A stretch of 20,943 bases of DNA from Thermoactinomycetaceae bacterium (lineage in GTDB: Bacteria > Bacillota > Bacilli > Thermoactinomycetales > Thermoactinomycetaceae). Below, piece by piece: positions 14,997-20,943 of the stretch. The position numbers were made by a program, and so were the translations under genes. Each line of letters begins with the position of its first letter. Position 1 is the stretch's first letter. Location of the stretch: assembly GCA_025449475.1 (NCBI GenBank), contig JANWJM010000147.1, positions 1-20,943 of the forward strand, read 5' to 3'. A model generated the notes under the pieces. The model saw nothing but the letters and a program-made list of their open reading frames with translations, ran no database searches and had not been told where the DNA came from.

Positions 14997-16555
14997 GAAT
15001 TTGCCCTCCTAAGACAAAAAGAAAGTTTAGTTGATTGCATTTGGACTGTATTACGAATACGTAGAATGGTTGTACTCACTTCGATCGCCGTTTTTAGCGC
15101 ATTAATTTTGATCGATAACGGATCAACAACACCCAACTCAATCATATCGCTCACTGCTCCATGGTCACAGTCCAATCCCAGTGAGAAGGAACGCGTACTT
15201 TTTTGGTTCCGCTTGATGATTTCAATTTTTTCCAAAGGGTTGAACCCAGCATTCGCAATCACATGATAAATCGGTTTATGTAACGCTTCTGCCACAACAG
15301 AAATCCCGTAACGTTCTAAACCCCGAATTTTATGAACATGCTCTTCCAATTCACAAGCGACTGCCAACTCCACTGCACCACCGCCCGGAACAAATCCTTC
15401 CCGTGCAGCTGCTTGCACCGCAGAAGCAGTATCCTTGCAAATCCGCTCACGTTCTTCAACCACTTCTTCTGTGGCTGCTCCAACAAGAATCGTCGCGAGT
15501 TCTTTTCCTTTTCCTCCACTGATTCGAACCCAATGAAGCAGTTCATCATCTTCCACTTCTTCGCACGAGCCGAGCAACGACCTTAATTCCTCTAAGGAGT
15601 TATGTAAACCATTTCTCTTCATGGGACGCGCGCCTGAATGTTCCGCCACGCGAATAAGGTTTTGCGGATCAACATGCGATACGACCATAATTCCAGCATC
15701 TGTTAAGATCTCTTCCGCAATACGATGGACAGATCCTGCTGTGACTACTAACCCAATTTTTAATTCAACAATTTTTTTGCATATATTGACAAATTCTTCG
15801 ATAAGCTGCTCCTGTTTTGCAAAGCCTGCTTCTGTCTGAAGAGCTTCTTCCGTCAACAACTCCGGTTCTAACGAATCAGCAAGAACCAATATCTGTGCAT
15901 TCTTTTTATAGGTTGGCATTTGGGGATTGATTCTGGATTGATGGATAAAAATACCCATAAAAACAATACTATCGGCTTGAGGATGAGCTACCACACAATC
16001 AGCTAAACGAAACTTTTTGTTGATCAGTTTTTCCATGCCGATCATCTGCGCCGCATCGATAACTGATAGTGTTAAATCTTCGTTGCCACGACTTGCTGTA
16101 AGTGCAATCCGGTTAAGCCATTCATCCTCAAGTCCTTGAATGACATACGAACTTTCTCTGATTTTTTTGATGGCGAAATCCATCCCCTGTTCAATCCCAG
16201 CGATCACTTTTTGGGTAGGAACACCACGTAGGATTTGTTTCGCACCTTCCTCCACTAATGCCGCCGTCAACAAAGTCGCCGTAGTGGTTCCATCCCCCAC
16301 TTTTTCCTGTTGTGCTCGAGCAACTTTTACAATCATTTTTGCTACGGGATGATCAATTTTCATTCTTGAAAGGATGGTTGCGCCAGCATTGGTCACCAAC
16401 GTTTTACCAGTTTCATCGACCATCATCGTGTCTAAACCTTTCGGCCCAATTGTCACCTCTACAATCGAAGCGACTGATTTGATTGCATGCACATTTGATT
16501 TTAACGTTGAAAAGGAGCTTCCCTGGTCGAGATGAAACGGATCTTTCTCAGACAC
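14993..16555 (-). CDS. Group III (archaeal-like) cpn60/TCP-1 family chaperonin
   Basis: 520 residues. It resembles the thermosome more than GroEL: TIGPKGLDTMMVD at 36-48, then DHPVAKMIVKVARAQQEKVGDGTTTA (68-93), QADSIVFMGIFIHQSRINPQMP, and a C-terminal NAGFNPLEKI and LGVVDPLSIK. ATP-site residues present are Asp88 (GDGTTTA), Asp375 (GroEL Asp398 equivalent), VPGGG at 389-393 and Asp478. The position of GroEL Asp52 (thermosome TNDG) is Ala57 (TNAG). The apical segment at about 230-262 matches where Group II proteins carry the helical protrusion that replaces GroES. No GGM tail exists. Such proteins are known in some Firmicutes within hsp70 operons; the Carboxydothermus one is a 16-mer that refolds protein with ATP. 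GTG at 16555 has AAAGGA 8 bases upstream; the TTG at 16561 is too close. Between hrcA and grpE, under CIRCE. Confidence 0.95.
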   Translation of the reverse strand: MSEKDPFHLDQGSSFSTLKSNVHAIKSVASIVEVTIGPKGLDTMMVDETGKTLVTNAGATILSRMKIDHPVAKMIVKVARAQQEKVGDGTTTATLLTAALVEEGAKQILRGVPTQKVIAGIEQGMDFAIKKIRESSYVIQGLEDEWLNRIALTASRGNEDLTLSVIDAAQMIGMEKLINKKFRLADCVVAHPQADSIVFMGIFIHQSRINPQMPTYKKNAQILVLADSLEPELLTEEALQTEAGFAKQEQLIEEFVNICKKIVELKIGLVVTAGSVHRIAEEILTDAGIMVVSHVDPQNLIRVAEHSGARPMKRNGLHNSLEELRSLLGSCEEVEDDELLHWVRISGGKGKELATILVGAATEEVVEERERICKDTASAVQAAAREGFVPGGGAVELAVACELEEHVHKIRGLERYGISVVAEALHKPIYHVIANAGFNPLEKIEIIKRNQKSTRSFSLGLDCDHGAVSDMIELGVVDPLSIKINALKTAIEVSTTILRIRNTVQMQSTKLSFCLRRANS

Positions 16556-16591
16556 CCACAACTTCCTTTCTGAAACAAGGTTATCCTTCCA

Positions 16592-17635
16592 TTAAGTAAA
16601 ACTTCCTTCTGCCCATTTTCGCAAACGACTGGTTAAGTCTTTGGATAGGAAATCAATAAGTCCAATCACTTTGCTATAATCCATTCGGGTGGGGCCTAAA
16701 ACACCGATTGACCCAACGGGCTCTCCATCAATCATATAGGATGCCGAAATGATACTACAATGGTTAATCGATTGAATATGATTCTCTTTGCCAATTCGAA
16801 CTTGAACCCCTGTTGAATCCGACTCAACCAATTGGCTAATTGCCTCGGTTTCTTCTAATAAATCAAGCAAAGACTTGACTTTTTCTACATCTTGAAACTC
16901 AGGTTGATCCAGAATTCTTGTTGTACCGCTTAGATAGACACGCTCTTCCTCTTTTCCAATCTGATCAATAATTTGGTGAAAGAGATCTAACATTGATTCT
17001 ATATGGTCAACGTAACGTTTCAGTTCTTCGATTAGTTTCTTTTCGACCGCTGTTTTTAGTTTTGACATCCGCAGCCCTTGTAAACGGTGATTTAAAATAT
17101 TGACGAATTGTTCAATATTCCCGACTGTAACATTTTTTGGTACGACAATCCTCCGTTGATCCACATAACCTGTATTGGTTACGACAATGGAGACAGCATA
17201 CCGTTCTGTTAATGGGATTACCTGAAGATGTTTGAGTCTATGTTCAACCATTTTTGGAGCAAGAGTAATGGTCATATAATTCGTTAGTTCAGATATTACA
17301 CTGGTGGTTTGCCGAAAGATTTCTTCGAGGTCATCAAATTCAATGGAAGATTGCGATTCATATTGAAAAATATCATTTTCCGTCCATGGCTGTGGTGTTA
17401 ACAAATGATCAACATAAAAACGATAGCCTTTTTGTGAAGGAATGCGTCCGGCAGATGTATGGGGTTGCTCAAGAAATCCCATCTCCTCAAGATCCGCCAT
17501 TTCATTGCGGATTGTAGCAGCACTATATCCGATACTTTTCTTTTTGGAAATGGTACGAGAACCAACCGGCACGGCGGAAGTAATATAATCGTCGATCACT
17601 GCGAGAAGTATTAACTTTTGCCGTTCGGTTAACAT
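16592..17635 (-). CDS. hrcA: Heat-inducible transcription repressor HrcA
   Basis: 347 residues, standard length. HrcA dimers bind CIRCE operators and repress hrcA-dnaK and groESL operons; its activity depends on GroEL, so it senses chaperonin load. An N-terminal winged helix (about 1-75) includes GSRTISKK and YSAATIRNEMADLEEMGFL followed by QPHTSAGRIPSQKGYRFYVD, the clearest family signature. A GAF-like middle and dimerisation region follow, ending with GVLGPTRMDYSKVIGLIDFL. ATG at 17635 has AGGGAGGGGAGG upstream and lies 18 bases after its own CIRCE element. It is first in the operon and 36 bases ahead of the chaperonin gene. Confidence 0.98.
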   Translation of the reverse strand: MLTERQKLILLAVIDDYITSAVPVGSRTISKKKSIGYSAATIRNEMADLEEMGFLEQPHTSAGRIPSQKGYRFYVDHLLTPQPWTENDIFQYESQSSIEFDDLEEIFRQTTSVISELTNYMTITLAPKMVEHRLKHLQVIPLTERYAVSIVVTNTGYVDQRRIVVPKNVTVGNIEQFVNILNHRLQGLRMSKLKTAVEKKLIEELKRYVDHIESMLDLFHQIIDQIGKEEERVYLSGTTRILDQPEFQDVEKVKSLLDLLEETEAISQLVESDSTGVQVRIGKENHIQSINHCSIISASYMIDGEPVGSIGVLGPTRMDYSKVIGLIDFLSKDLTSRLRKWAEGSFT

Positions 17636-17653
17636 CTGCCTCCCCTCCCTTTG

Positions 17654-17680
17654 TTAGCACTCCTAAGAACTGAGTGCTAA
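17654..17680 (-). promoter_or_regulatory. CIRCE operator (HrcA binding site)
   Basis: A perfect inverted repeat TTAGCACTC (17654-17662), 9-base spacer, GAGTGCTAA (17672-17680) matches the CIRCE consensus exactly. It lies 18 bases before the hrcA start, at or just after the expected transcription start, so HrcA should block the whole hrcA-chaperonin-grpE-dnaK-dnaJ unit. By eye no other CIRCE copy exists in the window. Confidence 0.98.
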
Positions 17681-17682
17681 AA

Positions 17683-17711
17683 ATTCTATCTCTAACTTAC
17701 CAAACAGCCAT
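17683..17711 (-). promoter_or_regulatory. Probable SigA promoter of the hrcA operon
   Basis: On the minus strand TAGAAT (17683-17688) is a 5/6 match to the -10 consensus. At 17 bases upstream lies ATGGCT (17706-17711), a poor 3/6 match to the -35. Transcription would start inside the CIRCE element, the usual arrangement, and the site lies between the hemW stop and hrcA. The -35 weakness lowers confidence. Confidence 0.45.
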
Positions 17712-17718
17712 AATGATG

Positions 17719-18867
17719 TCAATGTACATCGGACAGAAATGCAGCAAATACTTCATTTCCAAATAATAGTCCCTTTTCTGTCAACTGAATCGATTCAACT
17801 TTGTCTGCAATGAGTTTCTTCTTCATTAATGATTGTACAACGTGTCCAAACACTTGATCAATCGATTTTCCATAACGTTGCGCAAATCGCACTTTGTTTA
17901 CCCCTTGAAGTAGACGAAGCCCTAAAATCATAAAATTTTCCATACTTTCTTCGATGGAGACATGATTCTGTTCTGCGATGGGTCGATCCCCGTTCTCTAA
18001 TCGCTCGATGTATGACTGAATACCTTTAATGTTGGCATACCGAACTCCGTTGACATAACCATGTGCACCTACTCCTAATCCATAATATTCATCATTCTGC
18101 CAATAAACCTTATTATGCATGCTTTCATATCCCGGAAGCGAAAAGTTACTAATCTCATACTGCCGATAGCCCGCTTGATGCAATCGTTCTCGGATCAATT
18201 GAAACATGTGATATTCTTCCTCATCGGTTGGCAGCGTCAATCGATTTTGTTGATGCATGAAATAGAAACGTGTTCCTTCTTCAATTTTTAAACTATAACA
18301 AGAAAGGTGCTCAGGCTTTACCGCAATCACCTGCTCTAATGTTTCCGCCATATCTTCAACGGTCTGTCCAGGCAATCCAAACATAAGGTCCAAGGAAAGA
18401 TTGGAAAACCCTATTTCTCGCGCCCACTTCACACTATAAAGAATCTCTTGCACACCATGAACTCGACCAATCGCTCTCAAAAGATGGGGATGAAAGGTTT
18501 GTGCGCCAAAACTGATTCGATTGACACCTCCGTCCATCAATATCTGCAGTAGCTCCTTTGAAACGGACTCAGGATTTGCCTCAACCGTGAACTCGAAATT
18601 CGTTGATCGCTGTGGAAAAGCCCTCTCAATTGCCTGAAGGAGTTGTCTCATTTGGTGAGGTTTTAAAACAGTAGGCGTCCCTCCTCCGATATATAGCGTA
18701 TCAATGGTATTGGGTGGAGTAACTTGAGTCCATATATTCATCTCTTCGTATAACGCAGATAAGTATGCATCAACGGGTTGTCCATCAAGGTGATATGCCG
18801 TAAAATCGCAATAATAACATTTGTGTGAACAAAACGGAATATGGATATAGACAGATCTTGGTGGCAC
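17719..18867 (-). CDS. hemW: Radical SAM heme chaperone HemW
   Basis: 382 residues. HemW carries heme to membrane targets such as respiratory enzymes; older annotations call it oxygen-independent coproporphyrinogen oxidase. The iron-sulfur motif is Cys13, Cys17 and Cys20 (CSHKCYYC), followed by GGGTP at 61-65. The heme-binding motif HNKVYW at 251-256 (HNxxYW) distinguishes HemW from true HemN. A HemN C-terminal winged region covers about 300-375. The start is GTG at 18867 after AGGAGGG. Only about 26 bases separate it from the terminator behind lepA, so no own promoter fits; expression probably depends on read-through. This lepA-hemW-hrcA order is standard for Bacillales. Confidence 0.96.
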   Translation of the reverse strand: MPPRSVYIHIPFCSHKCYYCDFTAYHLDGQPVDAYLSALYEEMNIWTQVTPPNTIDTLYIGGGTPTVLKPHQMRQLLQAIERAFPQRSTNFEFTVEANPESVSKELLQILMDGGVNRISFGAQTFHPHLLRAIGRVHGVQEILYSVKWAREIGFSNLSLDLMFGLPGQTVEDMAETLEQVIAVKPEHLSCYSLKIEEGTRFYFMHQQNRLTLPTDEEEYHMFQLIRERLHQAGYRQYEISNFSLPGYESMHNKVYWQNDEYYGLGVGAHGYVNGVRYANIKGIQSYIERLENGDRPIAEQNHVSIEESMENFMILGLRLLQGVNKVRFAQRYGKSIDQVFGHVVQSLMKKKLIADKVESIQLTEKGLLFGNEVFAAFLSDVH

Positions 18868-18893
18868 ACGCCATCCCTCCTATGGAATGAATG

Positions 18894-18921
18894 AAAAAAC
18901 CGTTAGATAGCTAACGGTTTT
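18894..18921 (-). terminator. Rho-independent terminator between lepA and hemW
   Basis: aaaaccgttag (18896-18906) and ctaacggtttt (18911-18921) form a perfect 11-base stem with a 4-base loop, ending on the minus strand in six T residues (18894-18899). It is about 18 bases past the lepA stop and 13 bases before the hemW Shine-Dalgarno site (18875-18881). Confidence 0.88.
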
Positions 18922-18939
18922 CAACGACTGCTTTCGTGA

Positions 18940-20757
18940 TTAATTCTCATCTTTCATCTGTAATATTGCCATAAAGGCTTCTTGCGGGACTTCTACACTA
19001 CCGACCGATTTCATTCGCTTTTTCCCCTCTTTTTGTTTTTCGAGTAACTTCCGTTTGCGTGATACATCTCCTCCATAGCATTTCGCCAGTACATTTTTTC
19101 GCATGGCTCGAATCGTTTCACGAGCCACGATCTTGTTTCCAATTGCTGCTTGAATCGGAACTTCAAACATCTGTCTTGGAATCAACTCTCTTAATTTATC
19201 AACGATTTGCCGACCACGATAGTAGGCGCGGTCCTTATGAACAATAAATGAGAGCGCATCGACCACTTGACCATTTAATAGAATATCCATCTTGACCAAC
19301 TCAGACGGTCGATACCCGATCCATTCATAGTCGAATGAAGCATAGCCTTTGGTTTTGGATTTCAATTGGTCAAAAAAGTCATAAACAATTTCAGCTAATG
19401 GCAGTTCATAAACAAGATTGGCTCGACTTTCATCCAGATATACCATATCTCTATAAATCCCACGCTTTGCTTGACAGAGTTCCATGACCGTCCCGATAAA
19501 TGTTTGAGGGGTCATGATACTCGCTTTTACATAAGGTTCTTCGACTCGCTCAATCTTTTGTTTTTCGGGCATCGAAGTGGGATTTTCAATTTCAAGCATC
19601 GTACCATCTGTCTGATAGATTCGATATACTACGCTGGGAGCGGTGGTGATCAGAGGAATTTGGAATTCTCGTTCGATTCGCTCTTGAATCACTTCCATAT
19701 GAAGAAGTCCTAAAAATCCACAACGAAATCCAAATCCCAAAGCGGTGGATGTTTCAGGTTCGTAGCTTAAAGACGCATCATTCAACTCTAATTTTTCTAG
19801 TGCTTCCCGCAAATCTTCAAACTGATTGGAGTCGATGGGATAGACACCACAGAAAACCATCGGATTGATTTTCCGATAGCCTGGCAATGGCTCCGGTGCT
19901 GGGCGATCGGCATCGGTAATGGTATCGCCTACGCGTGTATCTTTGACATTTTTAATATTGGCGACAACATAGCCTACTTCGCCGACAGAAAGTTGATCAA
20001 ATGAGATGGGTTGCGGCATAAATGCACCAACTTCGGTCACCTCAAATATCTTTCCTGTAGACATCATCTTGATCTTCATCCCTTTCTTAATGCGTCCATC
20101 GACAACGCGCATTAAGATAATCGCACCGCGATACGCATCATAGAACGAATCAAAAATCAAGGCGCGAAGAGGAGCGTCTGGATCTCCTTGTGGAGCGGGG
20201 ATATGGTGGACGATCTGTTCCAAGATCTCTTCAATCCCGACACCTGTTTTCGCGGATGTTAAGATGGCATCATCTCCATCCAAACCAATCACATCCTCGA
20301 TCTCCGCTTTCACACGATCCGGTTCCGCACTCGGCATATCATTCTTATTAATCACAGGGATAATTTCTAAATCATTTTCCAATGAAAGATAAACATTTGC
20401 AAGCGTTTGCGCTTCCACTCCTTGTGAAGCATCGACCACCAGCAATGCCCCTTCACATGCTTGTAAGCTTCTTGAGACTTCATATGAAAAGTCCACATGC
20501 CCAGGGGTATCAATCAAGTTCAATATGTACTCTTTCCCATCCTTTGCGCGATAAGAAAGTCTGACAGATTGCAATTTAATAGTAATTCCTCGTTCGCGTT
20601 CCAAATCCATTTGATCGAGATATTGATCTTTCTGTTCCCGCTTTGAAATCGCTCCCGTCACGTCCAAAATACGATCGGCAAGCGTCGATTTACCATGGTC
20701 AATATGAGCGATGATAGAAAAATTTCGGATATTTGCTTGTTTCTCTTTTTTACCCAA
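18940..20757 (-). CDS. lepA: Elongation factor 4 (LepA), ribosomal GTPase
   Basis: 605 residues, full length. LepA is a translational GTPase resembling EF-G without domain IV, acting on ribosomes during initiation or stalled elongation. G1 is AHIDHGKST (17-25), G2 the RGITIK segment, G3 DTPGH, and G4 NKND. The unique C-terminal domain follows, with KCYGGDVSRKRKLLEKQKEGKKRMK at its end, which contacts the tRNA-ribosome interface. The start is TTG at 20757 with GGAGGG 7 bases upstream. It has its own promoter at 20905-20933 and terminator at 18894-18921. No key residue is missing. Confidence 0.98.
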   Translation of the reverse strand: MGKKEKQANIRNFSIIAHIDHGKSTLADRILDVTGAISKREQKDQYLDQMDLERERGITIKLQSVRLSYRAKDGKEYILNLIDTPGHVDFSYEVSRSLQACEGALLVVDASQGVEAQTLANVYLSLENDLEIIPVINKNDMPSAEPDRVKAEIEDVIGLDGDDAILTSAKTGVGIEEILEQIVHHIPAPQGDPDAPLRALIFDSFYDAYRGAIILMRVVDGRIKKGMKIKMMSTGKIFEVTEVGAFMPQPISFDQLSVGEVGYVVANIKNVKDTRVGDTITDADRPAPEPLPGYRKINPMVFCGVYPIDSNQFEDLREALEKLELNDASLSYEPETSTALGFGFRCGFLGLLHMEVIQERIEREFQIPLITTAPSVVYRIYQTDGTMLEIENPTSMPEKQKIERVEEPYVKASIMTPQTFIGTVMELCQAKRGIYRDMVYLDESRANLVYELPLAEIVYDFFDQLKSKTKGYASFDYEWIGYRPSELVKMDILLNGQVVDALSFIVHKDRAYYRGRQIVDKLRELIPRQMFEVPIQAAIGNKIVARETIRAMRKNVLAKCYGGDVSRKRKLLEKQKEGKKRMKSVGSVEVPQEAFMAILQMKDEN

Positions 20758-20863
20758 AACTGTTCCCTCCGAAATCGCGAGCTTTGCATTTCACCCTTAT
20801 GATGACTTCACTTTCTCTCTTCCGGTCAAAGCCAGTAGGGTTCTCAGACTTACACGTTGCCAT
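20750..20863 (-). other. Possible 37-codon upstream ORF in the lepA leader
   Basis: An ATG at 20863 has GGAAGG 6 bases upstream and opens a 37-codon frame that ends at a TAA overlapping the first codons of lepA by 8 bases. It spans most of the 140-base leader between the promoter and lepA, is hydrophilic and basic, and resembles nothing I recognise. Translating ribosomes would pass through the lepA ribosome binding site, so coupling is possible. It may be chance; homologues would decide. Confidence 0.28.
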
Positions 20864-20904
20864 CCTGTGCCTTCCAGATAACATGAAGACAGTTCATCTG
20901 TTTG

Positions 20905-20933
20905 ATTATATAGATATTAGTTGTTTGAAGCAA
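20905..20933 (-). promoter_or_regulatory. SigA-type promoter for lepA
   Basis: TTGCTT (20928-20933), 17 bases, TATAAT (20905-20910) on the minus strand. The -10 is consensus and the spacing ideal. Transcription would start near 20898, about 140 bases before the lepA TTG. Nothing else is identifiable between here and the window edge. Confidence 0.72.
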
Positions 20934-20943
20934 CACCATCGCT

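Noticed and set aside
14820..15266. 148-codon plus-strand frame across grpE and the chaperonin end
   Set aside because: Crosses two well-supported genes on the other strand and has no start signals.
20822..20830. GGTCAAA heptad resembling a CtsR half-site near lepA
   Set aside because: CtsR operators need two tandem heptads; only one is present and it lies inside the leader frame.

Overview
The window reads as a low-to-mid GC, endospore-forming Firmicute of the Bacillales type. Three observations support this. The gene order lepA-hemW-hrcA-grpE-dnaK-dnaJ-prmA-rsmE-mtaB, then yqeW, rpsU-yqeY, nfeD-floA and yqfC-yqfD-phoH, is the Bacillus subtilis chromosomal order as I recall it. Sporulation genes (yqfC, yqfD) are present. 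Shine-Dalgarno sites are strong (AGGAGG-like), with frequent TTG and GTG starts. A Thermoactinomycetaceae-like lineage is possible but cannot be fixed from this sequence alone. Almost everything is on the minus strand; only an unknown 91-residue gene and the Na/Pi cotransporter yqeW are on the plus strand.

Layout in the direction of transcription, from the right edge leftward. A good SigA-type promoter (20905-20933) drives lepA, with a possible 37-codon upstream ORF in its leader. A strong hairpin terminator sits between lepA and hemW, directly before the hemW ribosome binding site. A perfect CIRCE operator (17654-17680) then introduces the heat-shock operon: hrcA, a Group III (archaeal-like) cpn60 chaperonin, grpE, dnaK, dnaJ. 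It continues through a terminator at the dnaJ stop into the modification genes prmA (ribosomal protein L11), rsmE (16S rRNA) and mtaB (tRNA). A MutT-type NUDIX hydrolase gene follows and converges on yqeW. Next come the divergent pair of the 91-residue unknown gene and a HIT-family hydrolase, then rpsU-yqeY with its own promoter and terminator. After that lies an extended -10 promoter for nfeD-floA, a 59-residue unknown gene and a glycerophosphodiester phosphodiesterase, again closed by a terminator. The final unit, yqfC-yqfD-phoH, starts with a plausible SigE promoter and runs off the left edge inside phoH.

The standout is the chaperonin gene inserted between hrcA and grpE. It is clearly not GroEL: its sequence matches thermosome/TCP-1 proteins, including a segment where the built-in lid protrusion lies, and no groES is nearby. 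Bacterial Group III chaperonins in hsp70 operons are a described but sparse family (prototype from Carboxydothermus hydrogenoformans). Here the gene is under CIRCE/HrcA control, coupled to grpE by an ATGA overlap, and carries Ala where GroEL Asp52 and the usual thermosome Asp would be. Three hairpins (after lepA, dnaK and dnaJ) appear to partition the operon's output. The NfeD protein lacks the serine protease half that the B. subtilis FloA partner carries.

No tRNA, rRNA, CRISPR array, insertion sequence or prophage element was seen. No gene-free stretch exceeds about 230 bases.
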